Source: Armatimonadota bacterium (GTDB lineage Bacteria; Armatimonadota; UBA5829; DTLH01). Taken from it: a stretch of DNA of 42,997 bases. This document shows, one piece after another, positions 27,619 to 36,818 of this stretch (the stretch's first letter is position 1; each line of letters begins with the position of its first letter). The notes under the pieces were generated by a model that ran no database searches, was not told where the DNA came from, and saw only the letters and a program-made list of their open reading frames with translations. The stretch spans positions 1 to 42,997 of the forward strand of contig JACPPP010000211.1 of assembly GCA_016190935.1 (NCBI GenBank). Direction: 5' to 3'. A program made the position numbers and the translations under genes.

Positions 27619-27705
27619 CCAGAACCGCGGAGACGCGGAAGGCAATCGAGCCAAGGAAGGTTGGAATTCCGCGTCTCCATCGCTTCCCCGCTTCCCCGGT
27701 TCTGG
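27619..27705. repeat. Nested inverted repeat, ~87 nt, MITE-like
   Basis: Outer CCAGAACCG ... CGGTTCTGG; inner CGGAGACGCGGAA ... TTCCGCGTCTCC. Confidence 0.8.
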
Positions 27706-27737
27706 TATCACGCGTTATCCGAGCAACACTTATTCCT

Positions 27738-27774
27738 TCAATCTAAAATCTGCAATCTAAAATCTAAAATCTCT
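27738..27774. repeat. Heptad repeat, AATCTAA word
   Basis: AATCTAA AATCTGC AATCTAA AATCTAA AATCTCT; abuts the stop codon of 27773-30328. Confidence 0.9.
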
Positions 27775-30328
27775 AGTACACCTTCACCCTATGAGCAAAA
27801 CGCAGCTCAAGACCGGGAGCAGTACACCTCAGCGCATCAACAAGTTCGCTCGGCCTCACGTTTGCGAGGCGGGCCCTGATGAGCGGCGCTTCGTCCTCCT
27901 GATCCGCTCTGAAGAGCGTTTCCACAGACTCTATACCGGGCCGGATGTCTATGCTCTTGCTGCCGTTCTCCTTCTTCCTTTCGACCACAACAGTGGCTTT
28001 CGAAAGCAGTTCGCGAGCGGCCGTATGTAGGTCGCTTTCCGACGTGCCGCATACACCTATCAGATACTCGCTTCCGCGGATATCGGGCGATCTCCGCCCA
28101 TCCACCTCCTCCGCCGCCCTGATAACAAGTCCGTCCGGCAGAGCGGAGTTAAGCGCGCGTACGAGTTCATCTGTGTCCACCCTGCTGTTAAGCTCTATAG
28201 TCATCGGCTCGGCTTCGCCAGTCGTGCCCACCGAAAGCTGGCTGTAGAACGACATTCGAGGTCTGGGATTAAACCCTTCGGAGTAGGCCACCGGGAGGCG
28301 GGACCTTCGCACAGCCCGCTCGAATGTGCGGACCACGTCCATGTGGGAGAGCCATCTCAGGCTGCGGTCCTTTGCGTATCTCAGCCGGTACCACACTCTT
28401 TCGACAGGGTGCGGACTATCTTCGACAGGAGCGGTTTTTCGCGCCTCCTCCACAGCTTCGCGGTCACCCTGGAACGTCTCTACCGGCTCTTGGAGGTTCA
28501 GCGGACAGGGATCATCAACTTTGCCAGCCAGGAACTCCTTTATTCCACAATTCAGACATGTGCCGTATCTACAGTCTATGTTCTCTTTTGACCTGTCTGC
28601 GAGCCTGTCCTGAATGGAAAGCCACCTTTTGGTCACACCGCAGTCGATGTGGTCCCACGGCAGCGGCTCGTCGTAACCGATTCTTCTATGCGCTATCGAA
28701 TCGGTGCCAACCTGCGTCTCCCGGAATGCCGCGCGCCATCTCTCGGCATCGAACTGATCGTCCCAACCGTCGAATTTAGCGCCAATCTCCCAGGCGCGCA
28801 GGATCGCTGGACCGATCTCCCGGCCCGCTCGTGCCAGCACCGCCTCAAGCTCGCTCATCTCGGTATCGTGCCACGAGAGCGACACCGCCCGCCCACGCAG
28901 GCGAGTCTTAAGCAGACCGATCTTCCTATCAAGCTCATCTATCCTGTCCTGCGCCCTCCACTGGAAGGGAGTGTGCGGCTTCGGGACGAAGGATGACACT
29001 CCCACGTTTATTTTGAGCGGCCTTTTCCGCGCCCTGGCAAGCTCCAGCACCTTGTGCACCAGGCCGGCTATGGCGATCACGTCCTCATCGGTCTCAGTGG
29101 GCAGCCCAATCACAAAGTAGAGCTTGATCTTCCTCCACCCGCATCTGAGCGCCTCGTCTACCGCTTCCAGCAGATCGCCCTCCGTCACATTCTTGTTTAT
29201 CGCATCCCGCAGCCGCTGAGTTCCAGCCTCCGGCGCGAACGTAAGCCCGGTCTTGCGGACCCGCTGGATCTCCGCTGCAAACTGCACGCAGCCGGCGTCC
29301 GCCCTGATCGATGGCAGCGAGACCCCAACCCTGTCGCCCTCGTGTTTCTGGACAAGATCGTGCACAAGCCGACCGATCTCCGAATAGTCGGCGCTCGATA
29401 GCGACATCAGGCCAACCTCGTCGTAGCCCGTGCTTGAGATTAAGGTCTCTGCCTGCTCCTCCAGTCTGGCCGGTGATCTCTCTCTCACAGGTCTCGTGAT
29501 CATCCCCGCCTGACAGAACCGACACGTCCTTGTGCATCCCCGCATAATCTCGACCGCTGCCCGGTCGTGTATTGTCTCAAGGAACGGCACTACGACACTG
29601 TCCGGATAGTCAGCCGTCTCAAAATCGGTGACTACGGTCCTGCTGACATTCTGCGGAATATCGTCCTCAACTGGTTCAAGAGTCTTGCCCGTAGATCGGT
29701 AGAACGAGGGAACATAGACCCCCTCTGTTCGCGCCAACGCCCGAAGCAGTTCTCTGCGGTCGGCTGTGTGGTCTTTATATACATCGACGATTCTGTGCAC
29801 TACCTCTTCGCCGTCTCCGATGACGAAGGCGTCGATGAACATAGCCATAGGCTCGGGGTTGACTGTGCAGTGGCCGCCGGCGATGACCAGCGGATGAGAT
29901 TCGTCTCGATTATCCGAGCGGATTGGGATTCCGGCGAGGTCGAGCATATTGATTACGTTGGTGTAGGTTAGCTCGTACGCGAGAGAAAAACCGATGATAT
30001 CGAAGTCCCGAACCGGTGCGAACGATTCGAGCGCGTACAAAGGAATACGCGCCACCCGCAACTCGTTTTCCATATCCGCGGCTGGCGCAAAGACACGTTC
30101 CGCCGCCGTATCGTCCCGGCGGTTTAGAGTGTGGTAGAGGATCTTTAGCCCGAGGTTGGACATTCCGACTTCGTACACGTCCGGGAAGGCAAGAGCAAAA
30201 AGAACATCCACCATAGAGCGGTCCTTTTTGACCTCGCCGAGTTCCCCGCCCGTGTAGCGCGCCGGTTTGCTCACCCTCGGCAGGATACTCTCCACCTGGT
30301 CTCGTATCCCGGTGAGCCGGAAATCCAA
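27773..30328 (-). CDS. TIGR03960-like B12-binding radical SAM protein fused to TIGR03936 (DUF2344)-like C-terminus
   Basis: CTRTCRFCQAGMITRPVRERSP (CxxxCxxC), VGLMSLSSADYSEI, SLPSIRAD, FAPEAGTQRLRDAINKN; C-term VWYRLRYAKDRSLRWLSHMDVVRTFERAVRRSRLPVAYSEGFNPRPRMSF. Confidence 0.95.
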   Translation of the reverse strand: MDFRLTGIRDQVESILPRVSKPARYTGGELGEVKKDRSMVDVLFALAFPDVYEVGMSNLGLKILYHTLNRRDDTAAERVFAPAADMENELRVARIPLYALESFAPVRDFDIIGFSLAYELTYTNVINMLDLAGIPIRSDNRDESHPLVIAGGHCTVNPEPMAMFIDAFVIGDGEEVVHRIVDVYKDHTADRRELLRALARTEGVYVPSFYRSTGKTLEPVEDDIPQNVSRTVVTDFETADYPDSVVVPFLETIHDRAAVEIMRGCTRTCRFCQAGMITRPVRERSPARLEEQAETLISSTGYDEVGLMSLSSADYSEIGRLVHDLVQKHEGDRVGVSLPSIRADAGCVQFAAEIQRVRKTGLTFAPEAGTQRLRDAINKNVTEGDLLEAVDEALRCGWRKIKLYFVIGLPTETDEDVIAIAGLVHKVLELARARKRPLKINVGVSSFVPKPHTPFQWRAQDRIDELDRKIGLLKTRLRGRAVSLSWHDTEMSELEAVLARAGREIGPAILRAWEIGAKFDGWDDQFDAERWRAAFRETQVGTDSIAHRRIGYDEPLPWDHIDCGVTKRWLSIQDRLADRSKENIDCRYGTCLNCGIKEFLAGKVDDPCPLNLQEPVETFQGDREAVEEARKTAPVEDSPHPVERVWYRLRYAKDRSLRWLSHMDVVRTFERAVRRSRLPVAYSEGFNPRPRMSFYSQLSVGTTGEAEPMTIELNSRVDTDELVRALNSALPDGLVIRAAEEVDGRRSPDIRGSEYLIGVCGTSESDLHTAARELLSKATVVVERKKENGSKSIDIRPGIESVETLFRADQEDEAPLIRARLANVRPSELVDALRCTAPGLELRFAHRVKVY

Positions 30329-30512
30329 ATCTTTTTAACTTCCTCGGTCCGGGCTTTCTTCAGCCCGGCTCAATATACTTAACCTCGACGCAAACAATTT
30401 CCGCCGAGTTATAAAAATCTTTGTCCACTGTTATTATACCATCCGGCCCGGCATCGGTCAAATCAAAAAGGCAGGGAGGCAACAGGAGCATCGTTTTTAG
30501 CATATTCAAGGC

Positions 30513-30596
30513 ATCCTGAGCCTGTCGAAGGGTGCCGACTACGAAGCGCCTCACCTTTCGTGCTTCGACATGCTCATCCTTCGACAAGCTCAGGAT
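30513..30596. repeat. Dispersed-type inverted repeat, ATCCTGAGCYTGTCGAAGG word
   Basis: ATCCTGAGCCTGTCGAAGG (30513-30531) / CCTTCGACAAGCTCAGGAT (30578-30596); partial third copy near 40786. Confidence 0.88.
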
Positions 30597-30821
30597 GGCT
30601 TAGAATGCGTTGCTAAAGTTAATCCGCCAACAAACGATGCTCCCGGTATTACCTCCCCCACCGCTGTCAATGTTTCCCCAGCAAACTTTTGCATTCTCCG
30701 CTCGCATTCTGACGACTCTCAGGATGCGCAAAGGTATAATGAGCGAGCCAAGCAGTCGCACAGGCGTGTGCGACAGAAAGAACGATCTGTCTGCCATCTG
30801 GCTTGGGCGGCATAACTCGTC

Positions 30822-31022
30822 CTAATCTCCCTCCTCGAAAATGAATACTTCGTCGATGCTGCTGTCAAGCGCCTTGGCTATGCGATAAGCCAGCAGAAGC
30901 GAAGGGTTGTATCTTCCACGCTCTAAGTGTAGTATGGTCTCGCGCCGCGCGCCCACACGCTTTGCGAGATCATCCTGCGTGATCCCATAACGCGCGCGAA
31001 GCTCAGGCATCCGCGTCTTCAT
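30822..31022 (-). CDS. XRE-family HTH regulator
   Basis: [60 protein letters not shown]. Confidence 0.94.
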   Translation of the reverse strand: MKTRMPELRARYGITQDDLAKRVGARRETILHLERGRYNPSLLLAYRIAKALDSSIDEVFIFEEGD

Positions 31023-31026
31023 CCAT

Positions 31027-31377
31027 TCAAACTCCTCTATGCTCGTAGTATGCGTAGACGATCATGAGGCTGGTTACGTGAAGCCCGTAGGTGATGGCAA
31101 GCATTATGCCAAACATCTGAAGGAATTGTCCCGCCTCCCATTTCATCGCCTGACCGATTCCCGTTAACAGAAGTGTTGACACCAGCATGGCGAGAGTAAG
31201 CGTGTAGCCTACGGCAGCAGCACGTCCGAGATTATTCTCGGCGCGCTCATCAGCCCCGAATAATGGGGAGAATACCGAGAAGCCGAATAGCCCCCACAAC
31301 GCGTCAAAGTCGAACGCCCATCCGAGCAATCCCAGCGGTGCGAGCAAAGTCAGCCACTTTAGGTTGCGCAGTCTCAT
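31027..31377 (-). CDS. Small multi-pass membrane protein paired with XRE regulator
   Basis: 116 aa, about four TM segments; 4-nt gap to the XRE gene. Confidence 0.75.
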   Translation of the reverse strand: MRLRNLKWLTLLAPLGLLGWAFDFDALWGLFGFSVFSPLFGADERAENNLGRAAAVGYTLTLAMLVSTLLLTGIGQAMKWEAGQFLQMFGIMLAITYGLHVTSLMIVYAYYEHRGV

Positions 31378-31420
31378 TGTAGATCCTCCTCTAGTTATCT
31401 ATTTCTAACTTTATATTATA

Positions 31421-31448
31421 AATATACCACATTACTAGCGTCTGTCAA
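31421..31448 (-). promoter_or_regulatory. Putative sigma70 promoter for the membrane-protein/XRE operon
   Basis: Minus strand TTGACA - 16 nt - TATATT. Confidence 0.7.
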
Positions 31449-31513
31449 GCGCATTGCGGCGATTTATGTGTCGCGGGAACGCCGGGTTGGGTTAAATGGA
31501 CGTTGACAATCGT

Positions 31514-32941
31514 TCACAGCAGGCTTGCGAGGAGTTCGCAGATGGAATCTTGTATCCTCCTTGCCTCCTTCTGCGGACAAAGATGGTTGTTCATCATTAT
31601 CGAGAATACCAGCGGCTCGCCGGAACGGGTCGTGACATATCCGGAGAGATTGCTTACACGGGATACGTGGCCGGTTTTTGCGCGCACGTTGCCGCCCGCT
31701 TCCGAATCCCTCATCCGCCGCCGCAGAGTGCCATCGATCCCGCCGACCGGAAGCGAATCGATAAAGATGCGGGAATGCTGGTGGCTCCACATGTACCTTA
31801 AGAGGACTATGAGGTTGCCGGGGGTTATGTAATTCAGCCGGGACAGCCCCGATGCGTCCGCAAACGCGACTGCATCGAGGTCAAGCCCGACCCGCCCCAG
31901 GAAATCTCTCTCGACATCTATGCCCGCTGCGGCCGTTCCCTCGCCCTTTATCTCGGCGCCAAGCGACTTCAGCAGAACCTCAGCAATCAGGTTGTCGCTC
32001 GGTTTGAGAAGCAGTGGCAGTATATCCCGCAGCGGAGGAGATCTGTGCTCGACCAGAATCTTTGCATCATCGGGTTTATTGCCGGCCGCAGCCCTTCCTT
32101 CCACGACTACACCGGCTCGGCGCAGAAGCCCTTGGAGTATCGCAGCAGCATACAGAGCAGGCTCTTCCATAGTTATCGGCTCGGTGGGCTTTGACGAGGA
32201 ATAGCCGAGCGGAACCGAGCCGCTTATTCTGATTTCGTTCTTCGCCCTCGCCCGCGCGACGAATACTGTGTTCTCAGAATCCGGGGGACCTGTGGTTGCC
32301 GTGTTGCGTATCGTAAAGTAGCCGCTCGGCGGGTCCAGCGTGACCCTCGCGGTTGCCCCGACCCTCCGGCCGGGGCGGACGTATACATCGACCACATTTC
32401 TGTCCAGGCAGATGGCGCTGATCTGGGCAGAGTAGTAATCGGACTCGTTGTCCCATCTCCAGCCTTCGCCCAGCCTGACGTCGTCAAATAAGGTGTCATC
32501 AGCTATTACCGCGCCGGTGACTCTGCGGATGCCTGTCCTTCGGACATCCTCTGCCAGGCTCCTAAGATCTGCAGTGGAGAAGACCGGGTCTCCGCCGCCG
32601 ACCAGCACCAGGTCGCCGTGAAGCGCCCCCTGTCCGTCCAGCCGGCCTGCTGTGTAGAGATGCGTGGCGAATGTGTGGTCTGGCCTCAGCCTGTCCAGCG
32701 CGGCTGCCGACACGATAAGCTTGAAATTGGATGCGGGAATCAGTGCGACATCACTGTTTTTCTCGTAGAGCACGCGGCCTGTCGAGAGGGACTCTACAAC
32801 CACTCCCTGCACCCCACGTTTCAGCGCAGGGTCGCCAAGAAGAGCATCGATCGCCGCTTTCAGCTCAGAAGCGGGCGACTTTATTGAAAGACAGGCGATC
32901 AACACGACCGCCAGGACGAAAGTCCGTCGGTTCGGGTTCAC
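31514..32941 (-). CDS. dacB: D-alanyl-D-alanine carboxypeptidase/endopeptidase (PBP4 family, peptidase S13)
   Basis: YEKNSDVALIPASNFKLIVSAAAL (SxxK), KPSDNLIAEVLLKSLG (SxN), RAKTGHVSRVSNLSGYV (KTG). Confidence 0.95.
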   Translation of the reverse strand: MNPNRRTFVLAVVLIACLSIKSPASELKAAIDALLGDPALKRGVQGVVVESLSTGRVLYEKNSDVALIPASNFKLIVSAAALDRLRPDHTFATHLYTAGRLDGQGALHGDLVLVGGGDPVFSTADLRSLAEDVRRTGIRRVTGAVIADDTLFDDVRLGEGWRWDNESDYYSAQISAICLDRNVVDVYVRPGRRVGATARVTLDPPSGYFTIRNTATTGPPDSENTVFVARARAKNEIRISGSVPLGYSSSKPTEPITMEEPALYAAAILQGLLRRAGVVVEGRAAAGNKPDDAKILVEHRSPPLRDILPLLLKPSDNLIAEVLLKSLGAEIKGEGTAAAGIDVERDFLGRVGLDLDAVAFADASGLSRLNYITPGNLIVLLRYMWSHQHSRIFIDSLPVGGIDGTLRRRMRDSEAGGNVRAKTGHVSRVSNLSGYVTTRSGEPLVFSIMMNNHLCPQKEARRIQDSICELLASLL

Positions 32942-32981
32942 TTTTTACCTCTGCTTTTCTTCTGGTATAATCTTCATAGTT

Positions 32982-34049
32982 ATGAGTCGTATAACCAGCA
33001 TCTCCGCGGCACCGGCGCGCAGACGGTTGAAAACGCCTTTCGAGGTCGCAAAACGGCGCGCCGATAACGCCGCAACAGTCTTTGTCCACGCGCGGATCGA
33101 AGACTCCGTGAACGGCATCGGGGCCGCCACGCCTGTTCGGTACGTGACCGGAGAATCGATCCGTTCCGTCCTATCCGACGTAAGAAAGGCTTCTACCCTG
33201 CTCGCCGGTCGTGCGGCTGATGACCTCCCGGCCATTGTAGAGGACCTTGCTGGAATCCTGCCTCGCGCGCCCAGCGCGCGAGCCGGTATTGAAATCGCGC
33301 TCATCGATGCCCTCGGCAAACTCCACGGTGTCCCCTCTTATCAGCTTTTCGGAGGGACTCCGATAACCGCTGAGACGGATATCACAATACCTATAATACC
33401 ACCAAAAAGCGCCGGTGAGCGCGCAGTTTGGGCGGCCGAGCAGGGGTTCCGCCTGCTGAAGATCAAGGTCGGCGGCTCGGACCGAACAGAGGACGTAGAT
33501 CGGGTGACGACAATTTCTCAAGCCGTTCCCAAGGCCGGGCTGATTATCGACGCCAACCAGGCGTTCAGACCTGATGAAGCCGTCGATTTCTCGCACAAGC
33601 TCTTGGACCTGGGGGCGCGAATCGTCGTGTTCGAGCAGCCGGTGGAGAAGTTTGACCTTGGTGGTCTCGCCTGGGTGACGGAACGCGCGGGGATTCCGGT
33701 ATTTGCCGACGAGAGCGCGCAAACAGCAGAGGACGTTGCCGTGCTCGCAGCGTCAGGCATCGTCAATGGAGTCAACGTCAAGCTGATGAAGTCCGGATTC
33801 ATCGGAGCGCTCGAAATAGCCGACATCTGCCGGGAGGCAGGGCTTGGGCTTTTGCTCGGATGTATGCTCGAGCCCCGAGCAGGCATCACCGCCGCACTCC
33901 ACGCAGCCTGCGCCGTAGGAGGCTTTGATTATTACGACCTGGACGCCGACTTGCTGATCGGCGGCGACACTTCCGGCGGCTTCATCCGCGAGGGAAGCCG
34001 CATCCATCCGACTGCGGGGCCGGGTCTCGACTGCCAGGCGAACCTTTGA
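32982..34049 (+). CDS. Dipeptide epimerase (L-Ala-D/L-Glu epimerase-like, enolase superfamily)
   Basis: FRLLKIKVGGSDRTEDVDRV, LIIDANQAFRPDEA, VVFEQPVEKFDLGGLAWV, VFADESAQTAEDV, NGVNVKLMKSGFIGALEI. Confidence 0.92.
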   Translation: MSRITSISAAPARRRLKTPFEVAKRRADNAATVFVHARIEDSVNGIGAATPVRYVTGESIRSVLSDVRKASTLLAGRAADDLPAIVEDLAGILPRAPSARAGIEIALIDALGKLHGVPSYQLFGGTPITAETDITIPIIPPKSAGERAVWAAEQGFRLLKIKVGGSDRTEDVDRVTTISQAVPKAGLIIDANQAFRPDEAVDFSHKLLDLGARIVVFEQPVEKFDLGGLAWVTERAGIPVFADESAQTAEDVAVLAASGIVNGVNVKLMKSGFIGALEIADICREAGLGLLLGCMLEPRAGITAALHAACAVGGFDYYDLDADLLIGGDTSGGFIREGSRIHPTAGPGLDCQANL

Positions 34050-34059
34050 TCGCAGGAGC

Positions 34060-34333
34060 ATCGTTAGTTTACCTGCGGGCGCTGGGGGGTAAACGGCTAT
34101 AGAGGACGGGCAGCCAGCGTTCCGCAGCGGCTTGCCGGCATGTGACCAATCAACGGTCCGGCTGCTCGTCCTCAAGAATTTTCTTCGGGAACCTAATGAC
34201 TTCTATTTGCGTATTGTAAGTAGAGTTAAACGCTTGCGACTCTTTTCTCCTTTCTGAAACGACCGAAAGTCGTAAGACGGACGGTCAAACTGGTACGGCC
34301 TGCCGATTCCCCACTTATCGGCAGGCCTTTTTT
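34060..34333 (+). ncRNA. Candidate structured RNA / 3' UTR ending in an intrinsic terminator
   Basis: GTTTACC..GGTAAAC; GAGGACGGGCAGCC..GGCTGCTCGTCCTC (14 bp incl. G-U); CTTGCGACT..AGTCGTAAG; GACCG..CGGTC; terminal GGCCTGCCGAT TCCCCACTT ATCGGCAGGCC TTTTTT. Confidence 0.4.
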
Positions 34334-34745
34334 ATACCAGCCAGCGCTCGAACAGGTCTTCCATCTCTGCTTTAGGCTCTTCCCTTACAGGGGAGAACGA
34401 GACTATAGTCACAGTGTCCAGCGGCGTAACGACCCGGTCATAAACTCTGGATAGGAGTGTCATAACCTCCTCAGGCAGCCTGAACTCTGGGTTCTCCTTC
34501 TCCACTTCCCTTGTCGTAAGGCTTCCAACCTGCTTGACTATAACCTCGTCGATAATGGCGGTGAAAAGTCGTTGGCGGGGTCCGAACCTGCGTCCGACAG
34601 TTATCCAGACAAGTTGGCCAGACTGGTACTTGCCAGACTTGTCTCCCAGTCGAATAGTTGCGGTTTTTCGCCCCTTCCGCAACATGTCTGCGTACAGTTC
34701 TGAATAGAAATTGAGTGCGAACATCGCGTCACTCCTGATCTTCAT
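34332..34745 (-). CDS. ASCH domain protein
   Basis: LNFYSELYADMLRKGRKTATIRLGDKSGKYQSGQLVWITVGRRFGPRQRLFTAIIDEVIVKQVGSLT. Confidence 0.85.
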   Translation of the reverse strand: MKIRSDAMFALNFYSELYADMLRKGRKTATIRLGDKSGKYQSGQLVWITVGRRFGPRQRLFTAIIDEVIVKQVGSLTTREVEKENPEFRLPEEVMTLLSRVYDRVVTPLDTVTIVSFSPVREEPKAEMEDLFERWLV

Positions 34746-35100
34746 CTTTGTAATAGCAACCGATGCAGCATTATAAACTCAGGACACGGGTCTGTCAACC
34801 CTTGAGCTTGAAAATTTATTTGATGAGCCGGTTTAGCCTGTTTGCTATGGGGGGTATATAGACTCTGCCTACGGGACGGTGCCGACCTGGCAAAACGACC
34901 GTCCTCTATTGCCCCGAGCAGGTGGCATCCTGACCGTGCCACCTGCTAAATTTGTTGGATTGGTCAAAATTCTCACAGTTCTGACTCTGCGCGGTTTAGC
35001 TCTCCGCTGGATTTGGCTATACTAAATTTGCCTGGTCAGTTTTGCATTAATATTACGGACTCCGGTTGTTAGTAAAGCTTCTGCGAAAGGGGTGTGCTGA

Positions 35101-35337
35101 GTGAATCTCAGGGAACAGGCTATTATTATGACAATTCAGAGCAAGCTCGCGGAAGACACGCGAACCTACGGTCAGACTATCGACGTCTATGCTTCGGACG
35201 GAGATATCTATCTGATCGGTATGGTGGATTCAGAACTCCAGCGACTTATGGCGGAGGAACTGGTCCGCGGGCTGCCCGGAGTCCGATCGGTAGTGGATAA
35301 CCTGCGCATAAGACACGTGCGCACTCCCGCCGTATAA
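35101..35337 (+). CDS. Single BON-domain protein (GTG start)
   Basis: IQSKLAEDTRTYGQTIDVYASDGDIYLIGMVDSELQRLMAEELVRGLPGVRSVVDNLRI. Confidence 0.88.
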   Translation: MNLREQAIIMTIQSKLAEDTRTYGQTIDVYASDGDIYLIGMVDSELQRLMAEELVRGLPGVRSVVDNLRIRHVRTPAV

Positions 35338-35485
35338 ACTCCCATCGGTGCTTACAACTCAAAACCAGTACAATTCAATTGTATCTTTCTGCTTCGCACG
35401 CGATTCGGAGATCGCGCGTGATCGATGGGATGCCGCACGGGGACGTGCGGCACATTGGGCCCGTCTCGCGCCGGGCCGGGCCATC

Positions 35486-35533
35486 AAAACTCATAACTCA
35501 AAACTCGTCGCTCATTGCTCATCGCTCGTCATT
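35486..35533. repeat. Heptad repeat, AACTCAT/CGCTCAT word, overlapping the 3' end of the M48 gene
   Basis: AACTCAT AACTCAA AACTCGT CGCTCAT TGCTCAT CGCTCGT CATTG. Confidence 0.85.
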
Positions 35534-36675
35534 GCACTTGTCTTGACCCAATCGCTCCACAGCGCATAGCGAACGGCCTCCGCCGCACGGGCAAGCAGCG
35601 TAGTGGGCGGCAGCCCTATGGCAGCGGAATCGGCGGAAGTAATCTGTAGGATCACTCGCTTGCGCCCGGAGAGCTGCATCGTGGAGGGATTGTCTCTCAG
35701 TTCAAACGGGCTCAGACCTTCCCGCAGCAGCTCGTTTATTGCGGCCCGCGTCTTCTGCGCCCGTTGATAGGATGACACTCCGTTATCATCCGCGACAGTG
35801 CAGACCTTTCTGCCCGCAAGACTCACCGTGGACAAGTTCCTTCCGTTCACAGTAGTCAGACTGATCTCAGCAGCGGCCAGGTCAGCGGCTTGCCGCTTGT
35901 CAACCTGGACCCCGAGATCGGCCAATTGTTGAGCAACTCGTGTCGAACGCTCAACACTTGGCGGGTGCGTCTGGAATATTCCCAGATTTCGCACCTCTCC
36001 GCGTTTCTGCTGATAGTCCGTCAACTGTTCGAGGAACTGCAGTATGCCGCGCGGGTCATAGCCTGCTTTGTGCGCGTAGATCACGCCTGTGCTGTCTGCA
36101 TCGAACTCCGCCGTTTGGCCGTAACCGGTCAACCGCGCTGTCCGCACGAATTGCGCGCCGTAGAGGATGTTGGTCAGGTCCCTGCCGTTCATCTTGCTCA
36201 GAGCGGCAGTCAAGGCGATCAGCGCAACTACCGAGTCCATCTTCGATTGCTTGCGCATCAAGAACATCATGTGATGGTGCGATGCGTGGGCTATCTCGTG
36301 GCCGAGCACCCCGGCAAGCTCATCGTCCGACTTCACGAAGTCGATCAGTCCTCTATAGACGTAGATGAAGCCCCCCGGCAGAGAGAAGGCGTTGATGTCC
36401 TGATTGTCTATGACTTTGAAGCGATAGTCGAAATCCGAAAGATCGGATGAACCATACTCGGCAGGAACTTCGTGCGCCTTTGCTACCTGTGCGAGCTTTA
36501 CGCCGATGCGGTTTACACGTTCCACGATATCAGGATCTTCGACCAGCTTGGCCTCTTTTTCGAACTGTTCGGCATTTTCTCGCCCGATCTTCACCTCCTT
36601 GGACTCGTTGGAAAACGAGGGAGTAATTGCGGCAATTATGATTACGAGAACAACGAGCGTCTTGCTGCGGAACAT
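35512..36675 (-). CDS. M48-family metallopeptidase, secreted
   Basis: Signal MFRSKTLVVLVIIIAAITPSFS; NAFSLPGGFIYVYRGLIDFVKSDDELAGVLGHEIAHASHHH; EFDADSTGVIYAHKAGYDP. Confidence 0.95.
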   Translation of the reverse strand: MFRSKTLVVLVIIIAAITPSFSNESKEVKIGRENAEQFEKEAKLVEDPDIVERVNRIGVKLAQVAKAHEVPAEYGSSDLSDFDYRFKVIDNQDINAFSLPGGFIYVYRGLIDFVKSDDELAGVLGHEIAHASHHHMMFLMRKQSKMDSVVALIALTAALSKMNGRDLTNILYGAQFVRTARLTGYGQTAEFDADSTGVIYAHKAGYDPRGILQFLEQLTDYQQKRGEVRNLGIFQTHPPSVERSTRVAQQLADLGVQVDKRQAADLAAAEISLTTVNGRNLSTVSLAGRKVCTVADDNGVSSYQRAQKTRAAINELLREGLSPFELRDNPSTMQLSGRKRVILQITSADSAAIGLPPTTLLARAAEAVRYALWSDWVKTSAMTSDEQ

Positions 36676-36818
36676 AAGTTACCCTCCATCCGTCTGACAC
36701 CCGCTTCGCTTGCTTACGTAACCTGTACTCGCTTGTGCTGCCAATAAAACGCGTCCGCAGAGCAAGAGTTTGACACGCGGCGCTCTGGCGGATAGAATCT
36801 GAACAGGTAGATAGATTC

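Noticed and set aside
30360-30587. 75-aa minus-strand ORF as a real gene
   Set aside because: Its N-terminal half is encoded by the dispersed inverted repeat 30513-30596; only the C-terminal part (DLTDAGPDGIITVDKDFYNSAEIVCVEVKYIEPG) looks protein-like, so at most a gene remnant.
31514-34049. Divergent dacB-epimerase pair as something unusual
   Set aside because: Functional link to peptidoglycan turnover and recycling is well known and expected.
34200-34300. Known riboswitch (c-di-GMP, guanidine, preQ1, fluoride) in the epimerase-ASCH spacer
   Set aside because: None of the consensus cores I can recall fits; kept only as an unclassified structured candidate.
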